This document shows positions 1 to 6,996 of a stretch of 36,468 nt of DNA, piece after piece (the first letter of the stretch is position 1; each line of letters opens with the position of its first letter). The notes beneath the pieces are model-generated. The model saw only the letters and a list, made by a program, of their open reading frames with translations, was not told the origin of the DNA and did not search any database. The stretch comes from Candidatus Bathyarchaeota archaeon (GTDB lineage Archaea; Thermoproteota; Bathyarchaeia; Bathyarchaeales; SOJC01): positions 1-36,468 of the forward strand of contig JAOZHR010000030.1 in assembly GCA_026014805.1 (NCBI GenBank), read 5' to 3'. A program made the position numbers and the translations under genes.

Positions 1-628
1 GACCCATAGTGGTTTTCAGGCAAATTGTCGTAATGTTTTTAAGGCCTCTTTTAAGTTTTCCCTCAAGTCTCCGCACTACAGTCATTATGTTTTCGGCAAT
101 TTCCTCGTCTTTCATGTCTTCTGTGCCTACTACGCATTGAAGAATTGGTTGACCTCGAAGTCGTATGGTCACAGTTTTCTTCCATTTTTCGATTTGTTTT
201 TTGATGTTCACTGTAGGAGGAACAGGTTTTGGCATCTTACCTCTGGGTCCAAGAGTTGAACCTAAGGTTTTTCCTACTAAAGGCATCAGTGGAGCTTCTG
301 CTATGAAAACATCATAGTTATTCGCCAGTTGTTTTTGCTGTTTTTTATCGGTGGCCAAGGTTTCCAGTTCTGCATTACCTATAACAAGTTCGGCGCCAGC
401 TTTCTTGGCCTTGAGTGCAAGTTCTCTAGTTGCGATTACACATACTTTTCGTTTCTTGCTTGGTGCGTGAGGGAGTTCTATTGTTTCCTGAATCTTTGCC
501 TCAGGCTTTTTCATGTCGATCTCGCGAAGGTTGATGATTAATTCAATGGATTGGTTGAATTTCTTCTTTTCAGACCGTTCCCTAACTTTTTTGATCGCCT
601 CTAGAATCGTCTTTGTGCTCAACGACAT
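1..628 (-). CDS. rpl1: 50S ribosomal protein L1 (uL1), C-terminally cut by window edge
   Basis: This is the large-subunit protein of the L1 stalk, which binds 23S rRNA and helps tRNA leave the E site. The reading frame runs from ATG at 628, which has an in-frame stop shortly upstream, to the left edge, giving about 209 residues without a stop. The start reads MSLSTKTILEAIKKV, and the central segment LGSTLGPRGKMPKP is the family hallmark around residue 125. It is the last visible gene of the secE-nusG-L11-L1 order, with 51 nt after the L11 stop side. In many archaea L10 and L12 would follow, outside this window. L1 often represses its own operon through an mRNA site in archaea, but I see no specific site here. 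Confidence 0.96.
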   Translation of the reverse strand, partial: MSLSTKTILEAIKKVRERSEKKKFNQSIELIINLREIDMKKPEAKIQETIELPHAPSKKRKVCVIATRELALKAKKAGAELVIGNAELETLATDKKQQKQLANNYDVFIAEAPLMPLVGKTLGSTLGPRGKMPKPVPPTVNIKKQIEKWKKTVTIRLRGQPILQCVVGTEDMKDEEIAENIMTVVRRLEGKLKRGLKNITTICLKTTMG

Positions 629-679
629 TGCCTAGGCCTCGTGCCAAATCTCGTATAGAAACCCGTTATAAAAAGATTG

Positions 680-1171
680 TTACTGTTCTTTCTCGAAAAG
701 AGAATCATATTTGCCTTCGTCTATTTCTCGCTGCACTTCTCGAGGGTCTCTGTTTTCCACTGTTACGCCCATACTGACACAGCTACCTAAAACTTCTTTA
801 GCTGCTAGCATAAGCGATTTGGCCAACAACTCCGGTCTTTTCTTCTTAGCGAGACTCGCCACTTGTGGCATGGTAAGATTGCCCACTTTCTCCTCTTTTG
901 GGCTGCCTGAACCCTTCGAAATCTTCAATGCACTCACGATTAGCGCAGAAGTGGTAGGAGTGCCTACAGTGACCTCAAACTCTTTAGTCTCAGGGTCGAC
1001 AGAAATCTTGACAGGAACTTTCATTCCAGCGTAGTCCTTCGTCAGCTCGTTGATTCTGTTTACTATGGTCAGAACGTTAACACCTAATGGACCTAAGGCA
1101 GGACCCAATGGTGGTCCGGCGGTTGCTTGTCCACCATTTACTAATGCGTTAATAATTTTCTTTTCAACCAT
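680..1171 (-). CDS. rpl11: 50S ribosomal protein L11 (uL11)
   Basis: This 163-residue protein belongs to the GTPase-associated centre of the large subunit, where it binds 23S rRNA beneath the L10/L12 stalk. The N-terminal segment with GGQATAGPPLGPALGPLG (about residues 13-30) is the conserved L11 signature, and KISKGSGSP lies in the RNA-binding half. The length is normal for archaea. Its start is only 2 nt beyond the NusG stop, so the two genes are co-transcribed and probably translationally coupled. Nothing in it looks damaged. Confidence 0.97.
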   Translation of the reverse strand: MVEKKIINALVNGGQATAGPPLGPALGPLGVNVLTIVNRINELTKDYAGMKVPVKISVDPETKEFEVTVGTPTTSALIVSALKISKGSGSPKEEKVGNLTMPQVASLAKKKRPELLAKSLMLAAKEVLGSCVSMGVTVENRDPREVQREIDEGKYDSLFEKEQ

Positions 1172-1173
1172 TC

Positions 1174-1650
1174 CTATTTCGCCTTCTTAGCTTTTTCCAC
1201 AACTTTGACATAATCTGCGTGAACCGTTATGGGGAGAGTGAAAGTTGCTTCTAGAAGTTCGAGGATTACTTCACTCTTTGTTTTGTCGATACGAGTAATT
1301 TTTGCTTTCATACCTTTGAAAGGGCCACTGATAATTTCCACAACGTCGCCAACATCCAATTCTTCAATGACGGGTTTAACTACAATATATCTTTCAACCT
1401 CGGAAAAACTCACGATTCCTGGAACCCTAGATCTGACATGTTTAATTCCGGCAATTGCTTCTTCAACAAAATGCGGGCCTTCAGCCTCTACAAACACGTA
1501 ACCTTTCAACATCTCCGGTACCAGAACCGCTTTAACCGGCAGCTTGGCACTTTCAATTCTTATAGCAATCAAATTTGCCACATTCTTCTCTTGCCCGGCG
1601 GTGGTGCGGATAGCGAAAACAGAAGTTGGAAATGTTTTTTCTTCAGACAT
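1174..1650 (-). CDS. nusG: Transcription elongation factor Spt5/NusG
   Basis: This is the archaeal Spt5, which clamps over the RNA polymerase cleft with Spt4 and promotes processive elongation. From MSEEKTFP it has 158 residues. An NGN domain (SVFAIRTTAGQEKNVA onward) is followed by a C-terminal KOW domain at VGDVVEIISGPFKGMKAKI. I chose ATG 1650 because a GGAG sits 8 nt upstream. An alternative ATG at 1668 overlaps the secE stop as TAATG and would add MNGELR. A longer open frame exists further upstream, but that part lies over secE in another frame and is not protein-like. L11 begins 2 nt after its stop. Confidence 0.95.
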   Translation of the reverse strand: MSEEKTFPTSVFAIRTTAGQEKNVANLIAIRIESAKLPVKAVLVPEMLKGYVFVEAEGPHFVEEAIAGIKHVRSRVPGIVSFSEVERYIVVKPVIEELDVGDVVEIISGPFKGMKAKITRIDKTKSEVILELLEATFTLPITVHADYVKVVEKAKKAK

Positions 1651-1667
1651 TCTCAGTTCTCCATTCA

Positions 1668-1838
1668 TTATAATCCTTGCAGAACAAAAGAAATTATTTT
1701 GATGACAAACCCTACTGCACCTACTGCTCCAATGCCTAATAAACAGATTTTCGTCGATTGCCAAAGCTCTGATCTACCTGGCTTTGTGGCTAACTTTAGC
1801 AATCTACTAACAGATTGAAGGAAAGATCTTATAGCCAA
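1668..1838 (-). CDS. secE: Preprotein translocase subunit SecE/Sss1 (Sec61 gamma), 56 aa
   Basis: This is the small single-span subunit of the SecYE translocon. It is easily missed because it is short and starts with TTG. Translation gives an amphipathic N-terminal helix with SFLQSVSRLLKLATKPGRSE, then a C-terminal membrane helix (about residues 31-54, GIGAVGAVGFVIKII). This is the archaeal Sss1 layout and length. The TTG at 1838 directly follows an in-frame TAA, so no earlier start is possible. There is no Shine-Dalgarno site, but a TATA box lies about 34 nt upstream, giving a very short leader. Its stop overlaps an alternative nusG ATG (TAATG). The secE-nusG-L11-L1 order is the usual archaeal one. 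Confidence 0.9.
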   Translation of the reverse strand: MAIRSFLQSVSRLLKLATKPGRSELWQSTKICLLGIGAVGAVGFVIKIISFVLQGL

Positions 1839-1868
1839 GGTTTATCGCATTGTCAAACATGAGTTCTC

Positions 1869-1877
1869 ATATAAAAG
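1869..1877 (-). promoter_or_regulatory. TATA box for the secE-nusG-L11-L1 operon
   Basis: The minus strand reads CTTTTATAT here with purine/pyrimidine-rich flanks like a BRE. Counting 25-27 nt downstream puts transcription start about 8 nt before the secE TTG, which fits that gene's lack of a ribosome binding site. Confidence 0.6.
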
Positions 1878-2028
1878 GAAATCGCACAACGGATGATAGG
1901 TGGTCACACCATTCTTGGAAATAGCCTATACTTAGGGTTTCTGAAGCAAAGGGAGAAAAGTTATTACAATAAAACACCATCGTAAAAGCTACGGATTGTA
2001 AGCTCGCTTTTAGAGGAAACGCATAGAA

Positions 2029-2382
2029 TTGAGTGTCACAAACAAGAGAATCGCACTACAGCGAATTCACAAACTTTTCAGGCTTGCTAAAAATGTTATT
2101 CATGAAGACGAGAAATTGGCACAACGCTACATTTCTATTGCCCGAAGAGTCTCTATGGCGTCGAGAGTGCGTATTCCACGAGAATATCGGTGGCAGATTT
2201 GCAAAGGCTGTAAAAAGTTTATTTTGCCCGGTGTTAACTGTCGTGTGCGTATTCAGCAACGCAGGGAGCCTCACGTAGTCATTACTTGTGGCTACTGTGG
2301 CAAACATACGCGGTTTCCAATGAAAGTTGGGGAGAAACAGAGAGATGATAACACCAGAAATGAGACGCAGAATAAAGCGTGA
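2029..2382 (+). CDS. rnp4: RNase P protein subunit Rpp21 (Rnp4)
   Basis: This 117-residue protein is one of the archaeal RNase P proteins, which bind the catalytic RNA and trim 5' leaders from pre-tRNA. The N-terminal half is helical and basic. The C-terminal half holds a zinc ribbon with Cys58 and Cys61 (ICKGCKKF) and Cys87 and Cys90 (TCGYCGKHTRFP), matching the Rpr2/Rpp21 family. The start is TTG at 2029, since no ATG or GTG in frame gives a complete N-terminus; AGAGGAA lies about 10 nt upstream. The last 38 nt overlap the next gene in another frame, so the two are probably one operon devoted to RNA handling. Confidence 0.9.
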   Translation: MSVTNKRIALQRIHKLFRLAKNVIHEDEKLAQRYISIARRVSMASRVRIPREYRWQICKGCKKFILPGVNCRVRIQQRREPHVVITCGYCGKHTRFPMKVGEKQRDDNTRNETQNKA

Positions 2383-2623
2383 GTTGAGTGCTGAGAGACC
2401 GACAGTTTGGATTGGAAAGAATGGAATCTCGCAAGAAGTTTTAGTTGAGGTAGATGGGCAGTTGGAAAGAACGGAGATGGTGAAAGTGAGGATTCTGAAA
2501 GCTGCGTTAGAAGAAAATAATGCTAAGGCAATTGCAGACGAGATTGCTCAGCAAACCGAGTCGGTGCTTGTAGAGGTTAGAGGTCACACTTTCATGCTTT
2601 ATAGAAAGAAGAAGAAAACATGA
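2345..2623 (+). CDS. YhbY/CRM-domain RNA-binding protein
   Basis: This 92-residue protein is almost entirely a CRM (YhbY) RNA-binding domain. Members associate with pre-ribosomal particles or structured RNA. The GxxG-type loop is seen as WIGKNGIS around residue 23, followed by the helix-strand region LERTEMVKVRIL and a C-terminal strand ending in basic residues YRKKKKT. I chose ATG 2345, which has GGGGAG about 9 nt upstream; a TTG at 2327 would add only a poorly conserved extension. It overlaps the end of the Rpp21 gene, which suggests translational coupling and a shared role in RNA maturation. Confidence 0.88.
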   Translation: MITPEMRRRIKRELSAERPTVWIGKNGISQEVLVEVDGQLERTEMVKVRILKAALEENNAKAIADEIAQQTESVLVEVRGHTFMLYRKKKKT

Positions 2624-2660
2624 TAACAAGCACAGCATATTCGGATTGAATTTATAACGC

Positions 2661-3701
2661 TTAACTGTTACTTCTGAGTTGTTGCTCTATTTCCTTAATC
2701 TCTTGCGTTGATGGTTGCATTGGAAAATTGTATAGAGGACCGCTTGGTTTTTCGTTGTAGTATGGACGGTTGCAGTGGGGACAGCCTGAGGTCAAGAATG
2801 GTGTTCCGCTTCGAATGGCATCTTCTAACTGTGCTTGTGAAACTCCGAAGTTAGTGATGTTGCCTTTTTCGTTGAAGCCCATTTTTTCGAATCTTGCCTT
2901 TCCTTGTACTATTAGATAGCGGGCCAATTGAATTCTCCTGTAGTGGTTTATTGTCGGTGGAGAGTTATGCTCTAGCGCTGTTCCAGGTATAGGTGTGAAG
3001 GCGAAGAGTGCTGGGTAGACGCTGTTGTCTACGCACCATTGAATAGTCTTTATCATTTCCTTTTCTGTTTCACCCAAAGCTACGATGAGATGGGTGCTTG
3101 CTTTACCTTTGCCAAATACTTCTACTGCTTCCAGTAATGCATCATGCTGTCTATTCCAATCATATGGGCCATCTGCGGAGATGCCTTTGACTTGGCAGAA
3201 AATGTCTTTTGTTGCTGCGTCCAGTGAGATCCCAATTCTTTCAACACCAGCCTCCCTCAGTTTTTTCATTTCCTCTTTGTTCAAAGGCTGACAGGAGACG
3301 GATATAAGAGCCTTTGTTCCACGAAGCTTAATTTCCTTGACTAAGGCTAAGGTGTCCTCTAAAACAGTGGGATAGTTTAAGGCTTGAATGCAGACTCGCC
3401 TTATCTCTCCTCTGTGCGCAGAAGTTGCCAATTCGGACAATACTTTTTTCGTCGTGAGAGCTGGCCAAGCAACTCTAGAAAGCATGTCGGCACGGGTTTT
3501 ACTGCTTCTTGCTTGCGCACAGAAGCCGCAGTTTGCTGTGCATTTGCCTTCAACGTAGGTGAGGAGGTATGCGGTCGTTGGCTTGGCGTTTAGAAAGCCT
3601 TCCATCAAACCTAACGCTATGGCTGAGCCAGATGAGACTCGAACTAGGTTGGGTAGAATTGATTTTCCTGTTCTGGTTTGGTCGAGCTTCTCTGGTGACA
3701 T
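2661..3701 (-). CDS. Biotin-synthase-related radical SAM protein, probable lipoyl synthase component (LipS-like)
   Basis: This 346-residue enzyme binds a radical SAM cluster through Cys54, Cys58 and Cys61 (KCTANCGFCAQ) and resembles biotin synthase in that region (CAQARSSKTR). A further CxxC (Cys307 and Cys310, SGCPHCNRP) near the C-terminus could hold an auxiliary iron-sulfur cluster, which sulfur-inserting enzymes use as donor. Archaea that lack LipA make lipoate with a two-protein system, LipS1 and LipS2, both BioB-like radical SAM proteins. The divergent neighbour at 4367-5365 would be the partner. No other biotin gene is nearby. It starts 7 nt after the stop of an Lrp-like regulator, so the two share an operon. 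The radical SAM call is sure; the lipoyl role is inferred from family pairing. Confidence 0.75.
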   Translation of the reverse strand: MSPEKLDQTRTGKSILPNLVRVSSGSAIALGLMEGFLNAKPTTAYLLTYVEGKCTANCGFCAQARSSKTRADMLSRVAWPALTTKKVLSELATSAHRGEIRRVCIQALNYPTVLEDTLALVKEIKLRGTKALISVSCQPLNKEEMKKLREAGVERIGISLDAATKDIFCQVKGISADGPYDWNRQHDALLEAVEVFGKGKASTHLIVALGETEKEMIKTIQWCVDNSVYPALFAFTPIPGTALEHNSPPTINHYRRIQLARYLIVQGKARFEKMGFNEKGNITNFGVSQAQLEDAIRSGTPFLTSGCPHCNRPYYNEKPSGPLYNFPMQPSTQEIKEIEQQLRSNS

Positions 3702-3708
3702 TGCTTCT

Positions 3709-4206
3709 CTACAAATCGTCTGCTAAGTATTTCAAGTCAAAAGGTTTCATCTTGTATCCAGACTTTATGCTTACGAGGAATGATTCGAAATCGCTTACAA
3801 TATTTCCCCAATTCAAGGCGAAGATTCGCCTAAAGTCACTGTAGTGAGAGTAATCTTTATGAAATGACACCATGATAATGTCCTTTCCACATCCTTCACC
3901 GTCCGCGGCGAAAACTACGTTTGGATGTTCATTTGTCCATTCAGCTGCGTGTTGCACTATTTTCTCAGCTTCATCAACCGATGAGTAAGATTTTATTTTG
4001 ATAAAGGTGAAAGCCAAAATTTGGTAGCCGAGCTTCGTGAAGTCGGGAATAACTGTGTAGGTTTTTATGTATTCTTTTTCTAGTTGGGCTCTCGTTCTGG
4101 TAATGGTTGGCTGTGAGACTCCTAAGATGCGAGCTATTTCTCTGTCGCTTCTCTTGGAATTTCTCAGCATTTCCTTTAAAAGTCTGAGGAGTTTTTGCTC
4201 TTTCAT
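3709..4206 (-). CDS. Lrp/AsnC-like transcriptional regulator
   Basis: This 165-residue protein has an N-terminal helix-turn-helix (about residues 14-40, SDREIARILGVSQPTITRTR) followed by a linker (YTVIPDFTKLGY) typical of Lrp/AsnC proteins. The C-terminal alpha/beta part is diverged from standard RAM domains. I chose ATG 4206: a TATA box about 29 nt upstream predicts a leaderless message, and residues further upstream are cysteine-rich and not conserved-looking. It is followed after 7 nt by the biotin-synthase-related gene and is divergent from the second radical SAM gene 160 nt away. It may control both and itself from the shared intergenic region. The ligand is unknown. Confidence 0.85.
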   Translation of the reverse strand: MKEQKLLRLLKEMLRNSKRSDREIARILGVSQPTITRTRAQLEKEYIKTYTVIPDFTKLGYQILAFTFIKIKSYSSVDEAEKIVQHAAEWTNEHPNVVFAADGEGCGKDIIMVSFHKDYSHYSDFRRIFALNWGNIVSDFESFLVSIKSGYKMKPFDLKYLADDL

Positions 4207-4230
4207 GGAGGACTCTATTCGTGGCGATCC

Positions 4231-4240
4231 TTTAAAAAGC
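4231..4240 (-). promoter_or_regulatory. TATA box for the Lrp/radical SAM operon
   Basis: The minus strand reads GCTTTTTAAA, centred about 29 nt before ATG 4206. That spacing implies transcription begins at or within a few nt of the start codon (leaderless). Confidence 0.5.
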
Positions 4241-4314
4241 TTGATGAACAGCAAGCAACAAAGAGAAGTTTGTGGATGTGAGCAGAATTGCTTAGGTGAC
4301 TGTGAGAAGTGCAA

Positions 4315-4325
4315 TTTTATAAATT
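4315..4325 (+). promoter_or_regulatory. TATA box for the divergent radical SAM gene
   Basis: TTTTATAAATT lies 42-52 nt before GTG 4367, predicting a start near 4346 and a leader of about 20 nt. Together with the opposing box at 4231-4240 it makes a compact divergent promoter region. Confidence 0.5.
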
Positions 4326-4366
4326 GGGACATCAAAGCTTAATATTGCAGTTGGGGCCTAAGGTCT

Positions 4367-5365
4367 GTGAACTTCGAAGAACTGTTAGCAGCAGATGAAA
4401 AAAAGCTTGAAGAAACTCTGGAAAAGGCGCGGATAATAAGCCAGACATACTTTGGAAAGAAGCTCCTCTTTTATGCGCCCAGCTTTGTCTATTACAAAAC
4501 AGATTATTTTTGCTCTTCGCCAACCGTTTTTCCATCAATCTCCATAACGGGCTCCTCATGTTCTCTACGATGCAAACACTGCAGCGGCATTGTCTTAAAC
4601 ACCATGTACCCCGCAGAGTCACCGGAGAAACTTGTGGAACTTTGTAGAGATTTGAAAAGCAAAGGCGCGGTGGGATGCTTGATTAGTGGCGGATGTTTAC
4701 CAGACGGCTCTGTGCCGCTTGATAAGTTTGTGGATGCAATGGCGGAGATTAAGCGAAAGTTGGGATTAACTCTAGTGGTACATACAGGTGTAGTTAGCAG
4801 AAGTATGGCAAAGCAGCTGAAGGAAGCAGGAATAGACGCTGCTTTAATCGACATAATTGGTTCAGATGAAACAATAAAAGAAATCTACAACTTAGATGTT
4901 AGTGTGTCTGATTATAAAAACTCGCTTCAAGCATTACACAACGCTAAAATCCCAACTGTGCCCCATGTATTGGTGGGCCTTCACTACGGCGAGCTGAAAG
5001 GCGAACTGCATGCACTAAAAATGCTTGCAAACTATGAACCTTCAGCAGTCATCGTAATCGCCTTCATGCCAATCCGCGGCACCGCAATGGAAAAAGTTGA
5101 GCCACCTACACCTTCAGCAATAGGCAGAGTGCTTGTAGCTGCTAGGTTTATGATGCCGTCTACACCATTGGCGCTGGGATGTATGAGACCGAAAGGGATG
5201 CACAGAGCCATAACTGATGTTTTAGCTGTTAAGGCTGGTGTGAACGGTATCGCTTTTCCAGCAGAAGAAGCGATAAAGCTGGCTAAGTCGCTGGGTTATG
5301 AAGTTTCTTTTTCCTCTTTATGTTGTTCTCAGATTTTCGAAGACCTAGAAGACCGGGAAAATTGA
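4367..5365 (+). CDS. Radical SAM protein, homolog of biotin synthase (COG1856 type), probable LipS partner
   Basis: This 332-residue protein carries a radical SAM CxxxCxxC at Cys65, Cys69 and Cys72 (SSCSLRCKHC), a GGC glycine-rich segment (LISGGCLPDG), and late cysteines in ALGCMRPKG and SSLCCSQIF that could ligate an auxiliary cluster. It resembles the archaeal biotin synthase homolog group long listed as uncharacterised. Members of this group and the COG2516-like group occur together and have been assigned as LipS1/LipS2, which insert two sulfurs into octanoyl-lysine. That assignment here rests on pairing with the 2661-3701 gene. The start is GTG 4367, with AGG just upstream. No lipoate ligase or 2-oxoacid dehydrogenase gene is visible in this window. 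Confidence 0.75.
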   Translation: MNFEELLAADEKKLEETLEKARIISQTYFGKKLLFYAPSFVYYKTDYFCSSPTVFPSISITGSSCSLRCKHCSGIVLNTMYPAESPEKLVELCRDLKSKGAVGCLISGGCLPDGSVPLDKFVDAMAEIKRKLGLTLVVHTGVVSRSMAKQLKEAGIDAALIDIIGSDETIKEIYNLDVSVSDYKNSLQALHNAKIPTVPHVLVGLHYGELKGELHALKMLANYEPSAVIVIAFMPIRGTAMEKVEPPTPSAIGRVLVAARFMMPSTPLALGCMRPKGMHRAITDVLAVKAGVNGIAFPAEEAIKLAKSLGYEVSFSSLCCSQIFEDLEDREN

Positions 5366-5411
5366 GACATGAAAAAAATTGATGTGAAAGAATAAAGAGC
5401 CAGATAGAGTT

Positions 5412-5642
5412 TTACCTGGAAGTGAACTGCCACATTGAGCTCATTATCTGGTCTTTGGCGATTTTGATCTGTTTGCTCAGTTTTTTGGCGTCTTTTTTCG
5501 ATATTCCTTGGCAGATAAGCTCTTTCTCGAACGCTTTTCTTGCTTTTCTCACTTTCCAGCCCAGTGTTATCCAAATCAGGAGGAGTTGGGAGAGTAACTG
5601 AATGATTCGAGGAATTATGCCGAGAATTGTTCGTATTCGCAA
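5412..5642 (-). CDS. Small hypothetical protein with one membrane helix
   Basis: This 76-residue product has a hydrophobic N-terminal segment (about residues 5-28, TILGIIPRIIQLLSQLLLIW) followed by a strongly basic helical tail rich in lysine (ISKKDAKKLSKQIKIAK). The start is TTG 5642, supported by GGAG 8 nt upstream. It lies 30 nt after the stop of the 5673-6068 gene on the same strand, so it is probably the last gene of a three-gene unit of small unknown proteins. I do not recognise the family. Confidence 0.6.
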   Translation of the reverse strand: MRIRTILGIIPRIIQLLSQLLLIWITLGWKVRKARKAFEKELICQGISKKDAKKLSKQIKIAKDQIMSSMWQFTSR

Positions 5643-5672
5643 GTCGGTAGCTCCGCCGATAATTGGAGAAGT

Positions 5673-6068
5673 TTAATCTTCTTCCTCTTCTGAGCTTAAG
5701 CCCTTTTCCTTCATTTTGTTAGAGATTCTATCTTTAATTCTCTTCTGATTTTCTTCATGCATTTTTGGAGAGAAAGCGCCTTTACTCCCAATTTGCTTGA
5801 AAAGGTCGCCTAATCCTGTAAACGTTTTCATGTAGTCCTCTGTCATTTGCAGAGCTATGTTGTCTGGCATTCCGCTGTCTTTTAGTTCTTTGTAGAAAGC
5901 TCCAGCTGCCTTGCCCATGTTGCGTCCTGCTTCTTCGCTGAAAACGCTGGCGATGATGTTTTTGATGAGTGCTGGAATTTCGGTGGAGACGACGCTTAGG
6001 ATTTCTTTAAGCTCTTCGGCTTCTTCCTTTGGGCTTTTTTCTTGGCTTCTATCTTTCTTTTCTAGCAT
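5673..6068 (-). CDS. Hypothetical helical protein, 131 aa
   Basis: I do not recognise this family. The 131 residues are charged and mostly helical, with a middle amphipathic stretch (EAGRNMGKAAGAFYKELKDS) and an acidic C-terminus ending EEEED. There is no signal peptide or metal motif. ATG 6068 has a clear AGGAG-type site about 9 nt upstream, which together with the balanced composition supports a real gene. It sits between two other small genes on the same strand, 21 nt after the upstream one and 30 nt before the downstream one. The neighbour's membrane helix suggests it could work at the membrane, which is only a guess. Confidence 0.7.
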   Translation of the reverse strand: MLEKKDRSQEKSPKEEAEELKEILSVVSTEIPALIKNIIASVFSEEAGRNMGKAAGAFYKELKDSGMPDNIALQMTEDYMKTFTGLGDLFKQIGSKGAFSPKMHEENQKRIKDRISNKMKEKGLSSEEEED

Positions 6069-6089
6069 TTTATTTTTCTCCTTTTGTTG

Positions 6090-6281
6090 TTAACGGAAGA
6101 TGTATCGTCTTGATATTGTGATAGCTTGAGCTTTTTTGTGTTCCGCTTCAAACTTTGCTTTTTCTATTGAGCAGTTGTTGTGTTGTGTAACTGCGATATT
6201 AATGCTTGAAGACGGGGCAATTGTTTGTGGTAGTGTCTTCCTTATTCCAAACAGCTTGGTTTTACTTAAACTTGTTTTCAT
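6090..6281 (-). CDS. Small hypothetical protein, 63 aa
   Basis: This is a short basic product starting MKTSLSKTKLFGIRKT and ending ITISRRYIFR. The reason to accept it is the start region: GAGGTG lies 8 nt before ATG 6281, one of the best Shine-Dalgarno matches in the window. It is the first gene of a tight same-strand set with 5673-6068 and 5412-5642. No family is recognisable and no membrane segment is seen. Confidence 0.5.
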   Translation of the reverse strand: MKTSLSKTKLFGIRKTLPQTIAPSSSINIAVTQHNNCSIEKAKFEAEHKKAQAITISRRYIFR

Positions 6282-6358
6282 GTTTCATACACCTCACTAT
6301 AATAGAAGGTGTGGACACTCTAGTTTAGTATCGTGAGAAAAAGTGGTCAATCACTTGG

Positions 6359-6811
6359 TCACTGCTCGATTAATTCGTATTTTTTGCCAAAGCCTACAAC
6401 TTGGCGGACTATTCCTTCCTTTTCTAGCTGTTTTATGCGTTGTCTGATTATGCGTCTTGAGGCTGTGCCTCGCATGGCTTGAACTTGGCGTGTTATGGCG
6501 GAAATATTTAGTGGACCTTTCACGGCAAGGGCCTGTATTACGCATCGGCTCATTTCGTCTCTGGCAACTTCTGGCTTTTTGATGACTTGTTCTGCCATTT
6601 TTAATCGCGCTGCAATCTTCAAAGGTTCCTCGTATAAGCCTAAACCCACCTTTGTAAGCCGCAATGACGCTACTAATCCTGCATATTCAGGTTTTTCAAG
6701 AATCAAAGTTTCAAGAGCGTCTAAACGCTTTATTATCAGGTCTAACTTTTTACTCAACTCTTCAGCGCTAATGGTTGATTTAGGCTGTGGTTTCTTCTTG
6801 TTTTCACTCAT
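6359..6811 (-). CDS. Winged-helix DNA-binding protein with N-terminal coiled coil
   Basis: This 150-residue protein starts with a lysine- and proline-rich tail, then a predicted coiled coil (about residues 16-42, [19 protein letters not shown]), and ends with a winged helix. The last part reads INVERSE of no enzyme motif: [17 protein letters not shown] is the first helices, [19 protein letters not shown] the recognition helix, and [10 protein letters not shown] the wing. It is probably a transcriptional regulator that dimerises through the coil. A TATA-like GTTTAAATGG on the other strand at 6856-6865 would give a start near 6834. It is not clearly joined to the downstream small genes, since 77 nt separate them. 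Confidence 0.75.
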   Translation of the reverse strand: MSENKKKPQPKSTISAEELSKKLDLIIKRLDALETLILEKPEYAGLVASLRLTKVGLGLYEEPLKIAARLKMAEQVIKKPEVARDEMSRCVIQALAVKGPLNISAITRQVQAMRGTASRRIIRQRIKQLEKEGIVRQVVGFGKKYELIEQ

Positions 6812-6996
6812 CTCTGAGCAAACTCGCTTCGGATGGAAAAGGTATAAGGTTCTTTGTTTAAATGGTTATACTCATTTGACAGTTCTCATCCTCATAAATA
6901 GACGTTCAGGGAATGAAATAAGGAGAAGTATATAGAAGACTCTAGCTTAGAGCGTCAAACAGCAAGTTGCCCGTATTTCAAAGCTCGCCAATGCTT

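Noticed and set aside
1651-1764. N-terminal extension of NusG up to 1764
   Set aside because: The extension covers secE in another frame and has no NusG similarity; SecE explains the DNA better.
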